From Actinomycetota bacterium (GTDB taxonomy: Bacteria > Actinomycetota > Actinomycetes > S36-B12), in assembly GCA_030684515.1 (NCBI GenBank), contig JAUXVJ010000024.1, positions 227,663 to 291,662 of the forward strand: DNA of 64,000 nt, read 5' to 3'. Below the pieces are notes generated by a model that was not told the origin of the DNA, searched no databases, and saw nothing but the letters and a program-made list of their open reading frames with translations. Within the stretch, counting starts at the first letter, position 1, and each line of letters opens with the position of its first letter. Both the position numbers and the translations under genes were made by a program. Below are positions 1 to 8,580 of this stretch, piece by piece.

Positions 1-914
1 AGCGCCGACGCAATATCCGGGTGAATGCGCTCGCCAGTTCGGGACTGGTGACCATCGGATCACCCACAGCCCTGGGCCGCCGCCGACACGTGCCATTCCT
101 CATCTTCATGTTCGGCTTCATCTTGCTCGCAGTCTCCGTTGCCCGCCCACAGGTGGCCTTGGCCGTTCCGCAATTGACTGGAACCGTCGTTCTCGCAGTT
201 GATGTGTCCAACAGCATGGCGGCCGACGACATCAAGCCGAGCCGCCTGGCAGCAGCGCAGGCAGCAGCCAAGGAGTTTGTGCAGAAGCAGCCATCAGGCG
301 TGGAGATCGGCTTGGTGGCACTGGGCAGCGGCGCTCAGGTCGTGGCCGAACCGACCGACAATCGCCAGGAGTTGCTGGCCGCCATCGATCGACTCTCCAG
401 CGGTGGCAGCACCCAGATCGGGACCGGCTTGCTCGCTGCTTTGAACACGATCCTGGATCAGCCAGTAGCGCTGACACCGGAGCAACTCGAAGGTGACCTC
501 ACCGGGCTGGACATCGGCTACCACCCATCTGCCGCAATCGTGCTCGCGTCCGATGGGGAGGCCACGGGAGGACCTGACCCAGATCTGGTCGCTGACATCG
601 CCGCTGCGGCCGGGGTGAAGATCACGACCGTGGGCATCGGCAGCGCCGATGGCGCTGTCATCGAAGTCGATGGCTATCAAGTGGCCACCTCACTGGACGC
701 GGAGTTCCTTGGCAACATCGCCGAGCTGACTGGCGGCAAGTACTACCAGGCCCAGGATGCAAACGCCCTACTGCAGGTCTATGACGGATTGGACATGCAG
801 TGGGAGGTGAAGGCTGAAGAGGTCGAGGTCACTGCGCTTTTCAGTCTCGCGGCAGTCATGGTCTTCTTCATCGCGGCCATCTTGTCGATGCGCTGGCTCG
901 GGCGGGTGGTGTGA
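1..914 (+). CDS. von Willebrand factor A domain membrane protein, BatA-like (5' end outside the window)
   Basis: The reading frame is open to the first base of the window and encodes an arginine-rich stretch before the first GTG (position 21), as in BatA/BatB proteins after their first membrane helix, so the true start lies upstream. Visible parts are a hydrophobic segment (VPFLIFMFGFILLAVSVA), a VWA domain with the MIDAS motif DVSNS, and a C-terminal membrane helix just before the stop. The VWA domain would face the outside and bind a partner through a divalent metal. The stop overlaps the start of a second VWA gene, so the two are translationally coupled. This matches the MoxR-DUF58-BatA-BatB type of operon, whose other members would lie upstream. 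The family role is known (metal-dependent protein binding, often MoxR-associated); the specific substrate is not. Confidence 0.8.
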   Translation, partial: RRRNIRVNALASSGLVTIGSPTALGRRRHVPFLIFMFGFILLAVSVARPQVALAVPQLTGTVVLAVDVSNSMAADDIKPSRLAAAQAAAKEFVQKQPSGVEIGLVALGSGAQVVAEPTDNRQELLAAIDRLSSGGSTQIGTGLLAALNTILDQPVALTPEQLEGDLTGLDIGYHPSAAIVLASDGEATGGPDPDLVADIAAAAGVKITTVGIGSADGAVIEVDGYQVATSLDAEFLGNIAELTGGKYYQAQDANALLQVYDGLDMQWEVKAEEVEVTALFSLAAVMVFFIAAILSMRWLGRVV

Positions 915-2020
915 TGTCCTTCGCCTGGCCGCTTCTGCTGCTGTTCACTCTTGCCGCGCCGGCCCTTATCGGCTTGCATCTGTGGCAACTGCGACGTCGA
1001 CGTCGCACCGCAGTGCGAGTTCCCAGCGTCGCACTCATTCGCGCATCGGTGCCGCAGCGCGCGCGATGGAAACGACACGTTCCGGTAGCGCTACTGGCGG
1101 CAGCTATGGCGCTGCTGGCCTTCGCTGCGGCGCGCCCTTCGGCTGCGCTTCCCATCCCGGTCAACAGCACTTCGATGATCCTTGCGCTGGACACTTCTGG
1201 CTCCATGTGCAATACCGATGTCCCGCCCAACCGACTGACGGTGGCTCAGCAGGCGGCGACTAGGTTCATCGAAGAGCAAACGGAGAACAGTCGGATTGGC
1301 TTGGTCACGTTCAACGGTGTGGCGGCTCTCGTCGTGCCGCCGACCTCCAACAAGGACTCATTGCTCGAGGCCATCTCGACACTGACGGTCGGTCGAGGCA
1401 CCGCGATCGGGCTGGCCATACTGTCAAGTGTCGATGCGATTGCCGAAGTCAATAAGGATGTCGCTCCCACAACCGTGGAACTGGCGAAGTCTGACTCCAC
1501 GAAAGATGACGATGGGCAGTACCAGCCAGACATCATCGTGGTACTCACCGATGGCGCGAACACTCGTGGAGTCGAGCCACTGATCGCTGGCGAAGTCGCT
1601 GCGCAGCGCGACATTCGCGTCTTCACGATCGGATTCGGTACCACCCAGCCCGAAATGATGGTGTGCTCGCCAGACCAGGTCCTTGGCGGATTCCAGTTCC
1701 AGGGCTTCGGCCCAAACCCCGGCCAGGGATTTGGCGGGAATCCGAGCCAGGGCTTCGGCGCCGGTGGCGGTGGATTCGGAGGGGGCGGGAACTTCCGTCA
1801 GATCGACGAGCCCACCTTGCAGGCCATCGCGAAGATGACTGGCGGGGAGTACTTCAAGGCGCAAGATGCCGAGCAGCTGCTGGAGGTCTTCAGCCAACTG
1901 CCAAGCCGCGTGGTGACACAGACCCAGGACGTCGAACTCAGCGTGTTCTTTGCAATCCTCGCAGCGCTGCTGGCCGCTGCGGCCATCGTGCTGTCATTGC
2001 GCTGGAGCCGCTTCGGCTGA
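914..2020 (+). CDS. von Willebrand factor A domain membrane protein, BatB-like, with Gly/Phe-rich insert
   Basis: The product is 368 residues from ATG 914 (a GTG directly before it, at 911, is the alternative). It has an N-terminal helix, the RRRRR stretch typical after helix 1, a second helix (about 57-73), a VWA domain with MIDAS motif DTSGS (93-97), and a C-terminal helix (about 345-364). It is a paralogue of the preceding gene, with which it overlaps by one base. An unusual low-complexity segment at about residues 255-295 is rich in Gly, Phe, Gln and Asn, with NPGQGFGG/NPSQGFGA-like repeats. It sits late in the VWA domain, where the neighbour has no such insert. The gene ends five bases from the convergent deaminase gene. 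The function is probably partner of the first VWA protein in a MoxR-linked complex. Confidence 0.82.
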   Translation: MSFAWPLLLLFTLAAPALIGLHLWQLRRRRRTAVRVPSVALIRASVPQRARWKRHVPVALLAAAMALLAFAAARPSAALPIPVNSTSMILALDTSGSMCNTDVPPNRLTVAQQAATRFIEEQTENSRIGLVTFNGVAALVVPPTSNKDSLLEAISTLTVGRGTAIGLAILSSVDAIAEVNKDVAPTTVELAKSDSTKDDDGQYQPDIIVVLTDGANTRGVEPLIAGEVAAQRDIRVFTIGFGTTQPEMMVCSPDQVLGGFQFQGFGPNPGQGFGGNPSQGFGAGGGGFGGGGNFRQIDEPTLQAIAKMTGGEYFKAQDAEQLLEVFSQLPSRVVTQTQDVELSVFFAILAALLAAAAIVLSLRWSRFG

Positions 2021-2025
2021 GGTGA

Positions 2026-3471
2026 CTACCGAGGGTAGGTCGAAGTCTCGAGCTTGCGACCGCGCACGTATGTCTTGGTGAGTGCCTTCTCACGCGCCAT
2101 CATCAGCAAGGTGAACAGCAGCGCATCACGGTCACTCTCAGGGTCCGTGTGACGCCGGCGGTGACGCAGGGACTGGTCGTACATATCCCAAGCCGATGGA
2201 TCCAGCACCACAAAATCGGCTTCCTTGCCGGCGTCGAAGTTGCCGATGCGGTCTTCAAGATCCAATGCCCGCGCACCCGCAAGAGTTCCGGCAAAGAGCA
2301 TCTCGGCTGGATGCAGAGAAACAGACTCGTCCACTGACGGTGCCGGATCGATGCCGACGATGGAACGCTCGGAGATGTGCTGCTTGAAGGCCGCGTTCAG
2401 GATCTGCGGCATGAACCACTCGTCACCGCCTCCAATGTCACTACCCATCGAAATGTTCACTCCCGATGCCACCGTGCGCGTCCACGGCATCGTGCCTGAA
2501 CCCAGGAACAACTGCGAGACGGGACAGTGCGAGATCGAAGTGCGCGTAGCTGCCATCCGCGCAAGCTCAGAGTCAGTGCAGTGCACGGCATGGGCCATCA
2601 CGCTTCGCGGGCCAAGGAAGCTCTTGCCGCCAACAGCAGATCCGGGCAGCCACTTGCCGTCGTAGGTGTCCAGGTAGTTGTCGACTGCATAGTGAGCCTT
2701 GACCGCGTCGATCTCGCCATCACCTGGGCGGGCGTTCTCGCTGAGGTGCGAGGTGAAGTAGACGCCGCGACCGCGGTACTCGTCATACAACTCCCCCAGA
2801 TTGAGCAGGGTCTCGCGGGTGACCGACAGACTGAAGCGCGGTACGACGGCAACGAACTGCAAGGCGTGCTTGCGTTCTTCGTCATCCAGCGGATGCCACT
2901 TCTCGATCTCGGCCCGAGTCAACGCGATCGCATCCGCCTCAGAGACGAGCAGCGCAGCAGCTGACGCTGGCCCCACAGTTTGAATGCCACGGCCCGAGAC
3001 CAGGCGAAGCCCGCGCTCGCGCGCGACTGAGAACAGCGAATCCTGCGCGTGCGCAAATGCCGAACCGAAGATCAGCCCCATCGTGGTGCCGGCAGTGATC
3101 ATCCGATCGCACCACTCAACAGCGGCCTGATGGGCAAACTCCGGATCCGCCAGCCGAGACTCGGCTGGGAAGATGCATTCGTTCAACCACTCCAGCAGCT
3201 GCCCGCCGCCATAGGAGTCAGCGCTCCATACCTGCGGAAAGTGCATATGCGTGTCGATAAACCCCGGCAGCAGGAAGCAGTCCTTGTGATGCTCAACCGC
3301 AACACCAAGGAACTGCGCAGGCAATTCCGAGAATGAGCCGCACCAGGCAATCACTCCGGCGTCATCAACGACGAGTGCCCCATCCTCGAAATGCTCAAGT
3401 TGTCGCACAGCGGACGTCACCAAGGCCTGCCCAGCAACATGGAAGATCTGTCCGCGATGCACAGCAGTCAT
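2026..3471 (-). CDS. guaD: guanine deaminase (amidohydrolase family)
   Basis: This is a 481-residue cytosolic metal-dependent amidohydrolase. It shows the zinc-binding DTHMHFPQ motif (residues 73-80), which with the following Q is characteristic of guanine deaminases. It also has the later AHAVHC histidine motif and an SDIGGG aspartate motif near the end of the barrel. Guanine deaminase converts guanine to xanthine and ammonia in purine salvage and catabolism. The start at 3471 was chosen because an AGGAG sits just upstream and because it avoids overlap with the stop of the upstream gene at 3485; an in-frame start at 3522 would add 17 residues of poor composition. No other purine genes are adjacent, so the substrate is inferred from motifs only. 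A related amidohydrolase such as a chlorohydrolase is less likely. Confidence 0.75.
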   Translation of the reverse strand: MTAVHRGQIFHVAGQALVTSAVRQLEHFEDGALVVDDAGVIAWCGSFSELPAQFLGVAVEHHKDCFLLPGFIDTHMHFPQVWSADSYGGGQLLEWLNECIFPAESRLADPEFAHQAAVEWCDRMITAGTTMGLIFGSAFAHAQDSLFSVARERGLRLVSGRGIQTVGPASAAALLVSEADAIALTRAEIEKWHPLDDEERKHALQFVAVVPRFSLSVTRETLLNLGELYDEYRGRGVYFTSHLSENARPGDGEIDAVKAHYAVDNYLDTYDGKWLPGSAVGGKSFLGPRSVMAHAVHCTDSELARMAATRTSISHCPVSQLFLGSGTMPWTRTVASGVNISMGSDIGGGDEWFMPQILNAAFKQHISERSIVGIDPAPSVDESVSLHPAEMLFAGTLAGARALDLEDRIGNFDAGKEADFVVLDPSAWDMYDQSLRHRRRHTDPESDRDALLFTLLMMAREKALTKTYVRGRKLETSTYPR

Positions 3472-3484
3472 GCCACTCCTCGCC

Positions 3485-5692
3485 TCAGAATCGACAGTCT
3501 CGGTTGCCACTGATCCCAACAAGGGTTGCAGGCAGCTTGGTGCCGCACAGCGTGGCCCATTTCCATGGGGTCTGGTCGGTCTCGTCAGTGATCCACTTGG
3601 ACTTGCTCATGTCGGCGCCAGTCAGGTCGGCCATGAACAGCGAAGGGTTGAGCTGGGTGGCATCAACGGAGTCCAACTTCGCATTGAGAAAGTCGATAAA
3701 TGCCATGTCCTGATGAATGAAGGTCGCGTTGCTGAAGATCGCCCCGCGCAATGATGCGGCAGTGAATGGCGTGTCGCTGATCTTGGCATTGCTGAAGTCA
3801 GCGCCATCAAGATTGCGCGCCCAGAACTTGCTGCCATTGAGGTAGCCGCCACTCAGCTTCAGCTTGGGCGCCCACGCGTTGAACAGTCCGACATTGGCAA
3901 AGTACGCACCAGAAGCATCGAGACTGCCCAGGCGTGCGCCGTCGAGAGTCAGCGCTGCAACTGAGCTCTTGCGCATCGTGGCGCCTGTGAGATCCACCAA
4001 CTGCATGAACCTGCCGTTCAGCGCAACGGAGTCAAGCATCGCTCCTGACAGGTCGCAGTAGTCGAGGGCGTCGACAGCATCTGCCGTGAGCGCGACGCGA
4101 GAGCAGTCGTACTTGCCCACTTGCCCCAACCCTGGACCTTTCTGCAATACATCAACGGTGACGAAGCTGCGTCGAGTCTTCTGCCCGGTCGTAGCCGTCT
4201 CATGCTGAGTGGCGGTCAGCACCACGCGATTGCCTTTGTTCATCGCGGCGCGTAGCCCGGAATCTGAGATCGTGACGGCGTACTTCGTCGTCTTGGTGAT
4301 GCCTTCGTACGTCTGCTTGTCGAGCACCGTGGCGATGCCACTTGTGCCATCCACGGCAATCAGGCGCAGGTCGCCAGTATCCATGCCCGAGACCGCCGCA
4401 TCACTGTCCCAGGTGATGAGCGCGGAGACCGTAGTGCTCTTGTCACCGACAACGAGGCTGTCCTGATCGATGTTCACATAGGGATCGACCTGACCGGCAT
4501 CGGGCTTGGGAAAGGGCTGGTGGCCCTTCTCAACTGTGCTGCGGCAGTCACGCGAACGGTCCAGTTGCGAGCCATCGGGCAGTGCCGTGCGGCATAGCAA
4601 TGTCAAGGTCAGTTGGTCATCGCGCAGCGTGGATCCAGTCAGTGTTGCATCCTGGAAGTCGGCGAAGTCCAGCTTGGACTCCCCGAACTTGATGCCCGTG
4701 AGATCAGCCTGTCGGAAGTTCGCTCCGCGCCCGATGGTCTGCCATGTTGCGCCCTGCAATTTGGCGCTATCAAGGCGTGCCCGCTCGATGGAGATGCCAA
4801 GGAACACCGATTCGCGGAAGTCCGAGCCAGTGAACTTGGTGCGATAGAAGTTGCCGCCTGAATCCTCGCCCTTGGCATCGCTGGTCGCGCCAACCGCCGT
4901 GATCTCCACGGCATCGGCGCCAGCAAGCGAGAGATTGTCGAGCTTGGCCTTGGTGAGGTCTATGCCATTTATCCGTCCACCCGCAAGGCTCACTCCACTG
5001 AAGTCAGCGCCCACGCCTGTCGCGCCCGTCAGGTCAGCGCGCATCAGGCAAGTGGCCTCGCCGCCGCCCTTGCAGTCATGGCTGTTCTCGTCGTGGATCG
5101 AGACCAGAGCACTGTCAAAGTGGGCGCCAACAAGATCACAATGCGTGAGCATGGCCCCGGGAACGACGGGAATTGCCGAACAGTCGCGCCGGCCGATATT
5201 CGGCTGGGGCGACCCGAATGGCTGCACTTCAGCAACTGTCACGTAGGTGCGATCGGAGCGAGCTTGACTGTTGGCTCGAGCGTGCTGACTCGCGGTCAGG
5301 ACCACGCGATTGCCGCGGTGCATCGCCGCCATCAGGTCCTTGGCGACCTTGATCGTCACCTTGCTGGAGGACTGTTGTGAGATGTCAAAGCTCTGCTTGC
5401 CGAGCAGAGTCGGCAGATGGCCCTGCTCGCTCACTGCAACCAGGCGCACATCACCTTTGGCCATCACGAACGTGTCAATAGCCTCGGCATTCCAGCGCAC
5501 TTGGGCGGTGACCAATGCACCATCGCCAGAGTCGCTGACCTTGACATTGCTGATGCGCACCAGAGACTCCGCGGGCAGCGATGATGCTGCGGGAATGACT
5601 GAGACAGCGGAAACTATGAGCGTTGTGAGCGCTATGCTCCCGAGCAACCAACGGCGCAGCAATAACGAGCGTCCTACGCAGGAGCGGGTCAC
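3485..5692 (-). CDS. secreted pentapeptide-repeat protein with internal duplication
   Basis: This 735-residue product starts with a signal peptide (about 1-40, charged start, hydrophobic core, AASS-LPA). The mature part is two copies of the same unit. Each unit has a beta-rich domain of about 120 residues (RISNVKVSD..., then NIDQDSLVVGD...; both contain MxxGNRVVLTA(S/T)QH). A pentapeptide-repeat stretch (ADLTGA, ADFSGV, AKLDNL type) follows. Each repeat stretch opens with a DCS...CDLxGA motif and closes with a conserved NRDCR/SRDCR motif, so the cysteines probably form disulfides outside the cell. Pentapeptide repeats fold as a right-handed beta helix. No enzyme motif is visible; a surface or binding role is inference. 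The GTG start is only six bases from the start of the divergent gene. A TTG at 5662 is an alternative start that still leaves a signal peptide. Confidence 0.72.
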   Translation of the reverse strand: MTRSCVGRSLLLRRWLLGSIALTTLIVSAVSVIPAASSLPAESLVRISNVKVSDSGDGALVTAQVRWNAEAIDTFVMAKGDVRLVAVSEQGHLPTLLGKQSFDISQQSSSKVTIKVAKDLMAAMHRGNRVVLTASQHARANSQARSDRTYVTVAEVQPFGSPQPNIGRRDCSAIPVVPGAMLTHCDLVGAHFDSALVSIHDENSHDCKGGGEATCLMRADLTGATGVGADFSGVSLAGGRINGIDLTKAKLDNLSLAGADAVEITAVGATSDAKGEDSGGNFYRTKFTGSDFRESVFLGISIERARLDSAKLQGATWQTIGRGANFRQADLTGIKFGESKLDFADFQDATLTGSTLRDDQLTLTLLCRTALPDGSQLDRSRDCRSTVEKGHQPFPKPDAGQVDPYVNIDQDSLVVGDKSTTVSALITWDSDAAVSGMDTGDLRLIAVDGTSGIATVLDKQTYEGITKTTKYAVTISDSGLRAAMNKGNRVVLTATQHETATTGQKTRRSFVTVDVLQKGPGLGQVGKYDCSRVALTADAVDALDYCDLSGAMLDSVALNGRFMQLVDLTGATMRKSSVAALTLDGARLGSLDASGAYFANVGLFNAWAPKLKLSGGYLNGSKFWARNLDGADFSNAKISDTPFTAASLRGAIFSNATFIHQDMAFIDFLNAKLDSVDATQLNPSLFMADLTGADMSKSKWITDETDQTPWKWATLCGTKLPATLVGISGNRDCRF

Positions 5693-5698
5693 TTAAAC

Positions 5699-7759
5699 AT
5701 GTTACCTACCCTCAAGCGCAAGAGCAGCCTCCGCGAAATCACGGCGCTCGCAGGCCTTGGCCTACTGATCTCACTGCTGCCGTTCATCACCCCGGCCCAA
5801 GCGATCACTGCGCAGCCAGTTGAAGTGCCAAGTGGCTGGTCTTGGGAGGACTACGGACCAGAGCTGAAGGCTGTCTCATGCGCGCAACCTGGCACGTGCG
5901 TGGCCGTTGGCCAAGGTGGAGCCGTGCTGCGTTCCCCGAACACTGCACAGGTGCCGTTGGCCTGGACCTTTGTTGCACTGAAGAAGGACCCGGCCCATCC
6001 CGCCAACCCCGTTGATCTGACCGGTGTCACCTGCTCAAGCTCGAGCTGCCTTGCCATCTCAAGACCATTGAACCCCAATGCTACATACGGCTCCTGGGTT
6101 TACCGGAGCACCGACGCGGGCGTGAACTGGACAGCTGTGGTGCAGCTGCCACAAGTGGGTGCCATCAAGACCAATCTGGCATCGGCCGTTGCCTGCTCGC
6201 CAGACAAGACGGCAACTGCGGACAACCGCAATTGCTACGCCGTAGGAACGGCCGGCGGCATCTGGCGCTCGACTGACGACGGCCGCACCTGGGCTGGCGT
6301 AGCCGTGCCAACGACAGCATCAACTGCGAGCTTCAGCTCGGTGGCCTGTGCCAGTTCAACTGCGTGCGTGGCCGCCGGTGGCGCGGACCTGCCGTCCAGC
6401 GCTCTGATCAGCGGCAGCACGGTGACGATGCTGAGCACTCCTGCAGGTATCAACCAGACCTTCGCAGCTGTGGCTTGCGACAACCCCTCGCGCTGCCTGG
6501 CAACTGGCGGTCAGGGCGATTACACGATTTTGAACATCGACGCTTCCCCCGCCTGGAGCCCGGCGCTGAAGTTCCGCAAGGCTCCGCTGCCGCCGGTGGC
6601 GAAGATGGTCTCGGTTGCCTGCCCGGTCGCGAACTACTGCGTGGGTATCAATGGCGACGGAAACGTCCTGCAGACAAGTGCACTTGGAGCTGCGGGCAAC
6701 ACCTGGCTGATGCGACCCGTGCAGCCGAGCATCGCCACCCTCACCTGCACAGGCAGTTATTGCGTTGGCGTCGGCAAGATGGCCGCCTGGTACACCAGCA
6801 TCAACTCCGGTGCCGACTTCGGTCGAGTGAACGAGGTTGCCAAGTTCGACCTCGCTGTCTGCTCTGCTGCCCTCAGCCCAACGTGCATCGCCGGTGGCGA
6901 GATGAACATGGGCCGCTCGATCACGGGCGGCACCCTGTGGACTCTGCCGATAGCCGATCGAGGCGCGCTCAACACCAAGGAGATTCGCTGCCAGTCGTCC
7001 CTGTCTTGTCAGATCTTCGGACAGACCGAGACTCTGGTGACCGAGGACATGAACGTCTTCCGTCCGCGCTTTGGCCCTGTGCAAGCCGCCGCCGGTGCTG
7101 ACGCAGTCGACTGCGTCACCGACATCCTGTGCGTCTCGCCCAAGGAGTCCGTGGTCTACACCACCTTCGACGGTGGCCTCACCCAATGGGCCTCCAACCA
7201 GATGCCGAAGGTCCGCCCGACCAGCATCACCTGCCTGCCTGGCAAGACCGATCCGGTGACCTGCTTTGAGCCTGACAAGTACAACATCCTGATGGGCACG
7301 ATGACCCGCGATGCCCAAGGACTTCCGCACTGGCAGTGGCACTACACCAATGCCGACTCCGACCAGATCATCAACGCCATCGCGTGCAGTCCAGACGGTT
7401 CGCAGTGCGTCGCAGCCGGTGCCGCCGGGGCGGTGCTTGTATCCACGCCAGGCGATTTGAACAATTGGACCGAGCTGACGCTGCCGGTGAACACGCCAGT
7501 CGGCAGTCTTCCGACCTACAACTCGGCCACCTGCCCAGCCAATGGCTTCTGCATGGTCGGTGGGCTGCAAGGCAAGCAGACGATTGTCACCTCGACGACC
7601 GACGGCTTCACCACCTACTCCTACGACAAGATCGGCGACCTTCGAACCCAGCCAGGGGTCAAGGGCTTTGGCTGCGAGACAATCAATCGATGCGTGGCCG
7701 TGGGCAGCACCGTGCTCGTCGGGGTGCGCAACCCACCCATCACGCCACCAGCGAAGTAG
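5699..7759 (+). CDS. secreted protein with 14 cysteine-paired propeller-like repeats
   Basis: The product is 686 residues with a signal peptide (about 1-36, cleavage near PAQA-ITAQ). The rest is about 14 repeats of roughly 45 residues, each carrying a motif of the type (S/A)VxC-x(4-10)-CVAxG. Examples are AVSCAQPGTCVAVG, SVACASSTACVAAG, AVACDNPSRCLATG, SVACPVANYCVGI and GFGCETINRCVAVG. Several units continue with GxxxxSTDDGRTW/TFDGG segments like BNR/Asp-box or Ycf48-type propeller blades. One Cys pair per repeat suggests a disulfide-stabilised beta propeller; 14 repeats would suit two seven-bladed propellers (inference). No catalytic residues are recognised. It is divergent from the pentapeptide-repeat gene and ten bases upstream of another secreted protein, so these three may act together at the cell surface. 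Confidence 0.72.
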   Translation: MLPTLKRKSSLREITALAGLGLLISLLPFITPAQAITAQPVEVPSGWSWEDYGPELKAVSCAQPGTCVAVGQGGAVLRSPNTAQVPLAWTFVALKKDPAHPANPVDLTGVTCSSSSCLAISRPLNPNATYGSWVYRSTDAGVNWTAVVQLPQVGAIKTNLASAVACSPDKTATADNRNCYAVGTAGGIWRSTDDGRTWAGVAVPTTASTASFSSVACASSTACVAAGGADLPSSALISGSTVTMLSTPAGINQTFAAVACDNPSRCLATGGQGDYTILNIDASPAWSPALKFRKAPLPPVAKMVSVACPVANYCVGINGDGNVLQTSALGAAGNTWLMRPVQPSIATLTCTGSYCVGVGKMAAWYTSINSGADFGRVNEVAKFDLAVCSAALSPTCIAGGEMNMGRSITGGTLWTLPIADRGALNTKEIRCQSSLSCQIFGQTETLVTEDMNVFRPRFGPVQAAAGADAVDCVTDILCVSPKESVVYTTFDGGLTQWASNQMPKVRPTSITCLPGKTDPVTCFEPDKYNILMGTMTRDAQGLPHWQWHYTNADSDQIINAIACSPDGSQCVAAGAAGAVLVSTPGDLNNWTELTLPVNTPVGSLPTYNSATCPANGFCMVGGLQGKQTIVTSTTDGFTTYSYDKIGDLRTQPGVKGFGCETINRCVAVGSTVLVGVRNPPITPPAK

Positions 7760-7768
7760 GTCATCACA

Positions 7769-8515
7769 GTGCGTCGCGCCAGCATTCTCATCTCCGTAGC
7801 CACCACTGCAATCCTGATCACTGCTGCTGCAAGCAGCACCAATGCGGCAACCCCAGAACCCAGTCCCACCCCGAGCGCAAGTCAAAGCCAAGGCCAGCCC
7901 ACCAGCTTCACCATCACCAAGCACAGCAAGAAGGTGAAGGGCTTCACCACATTCACCTACCAGACCGGCACGATCAACCCAATCAGTGGAACCAGCAGCA
8001 CCGCCATGGCCAAGATGAATGAGCTGCTGTCCTTCGATGTGCTCGACACGATGCGCAGCGTCAAGAACTCCCGGATCTCCAAGTGCACGATGAACCGGAA
8101 GAGCTGCGGCTACTTCATCCAGACGATCACCGCCCCCACCTGCAAAGCTGGCAGTGTCTGCATCACTCAGCCAGCATCAATGCTGCGTCCTGGAGCCAAC
8201 ACCGGCGATGCCTGGGTGAACACCGCTGTCTTTGACTCAACAACTGGCGCCCGCCAGCAGATCGACGCCTTCATCTCCCCCAGTCAGGAAGCTGCCTTCC
8301 TCAAGGGCGCCAACGCCGGCATCACCGCAGCACTGATCAAGGGCGGCATCAAGGCAACAGATCCCATGTGGAGGCCGTCACTTGAGATGCCCGAGGTCTA
8401 CGCCTGGATCCCCACCCCAGAAGGCATGCACCTGTACTTCAGCAAGTACAACGTTGCCCCAGGCTCATTCGGTGTCGTCGATTTCACCGTGCCTTGGACG
8501 ACGATCAACGCCTGA
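7769..8515 (+). CDS. secreted protein with RsiV-like DUF3298 domain
   Basis: This 248-residue product has a signal peptide (about 1-26), then a Ser/Pro/Gln-rich linker (about 27-45). The C-terminal half (about 150-245) resembles the DUF3298 domain of RsiV, with VNTAVFDSTTGARQQID, an AALIKGG stretch, PEVYAWIPTPEGMHLYF and a final GFVDFTVPW-like strand. In RsiV this domain is extracytoplasmic and binds lysozyme. Here no sigma factor or anti-sigma membrane anchor is next to it, so it is a free secreted or loosely attached version and ligand binding is inference. Four cysteines in the middle (CTMNRKSC, CKAGSVC) probably form disulfides. It follows the propeller gene after nine bases, very likely in the same transcript. 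Confidence 0.62.
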   Translation: MRRASILISVATTAILITAAASSTNAATPEPSPTPSASQSQGQPTSFTITKHSKKVKGFTTFTYQTGTINPISGTSSTAMAKMNELLSFDVLDTMRSVKNSRISKCTMNRKSCGYFIQTITAPTCKAGSVCITQPASMLRPGANTGDAWVNTAVFDSTTGARQQIDAFISPSQEAAFLKGANAGITAALIKGGIKATDPMWRPSLEMPEVYAWIPTPEGMHLYFSKYNVAPGSFGVVDFTVPWTTINA

Positions 8516-8580
8516 GACATCGATCAACACCTAAGAGAACGATCACGCCCAAACCAAGCAAATTCCACTAGATTCCAGAC

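Noticed and set aside
6356-7924. A 522-residue open frame on the minus strand opposite the 14-repeat gene
   Set aside because: It lies wholly opposite a gene with a signal peptide and regular repeats, and its His/Gly/Asp-rich composition is that of a GC-driven shadow frame.
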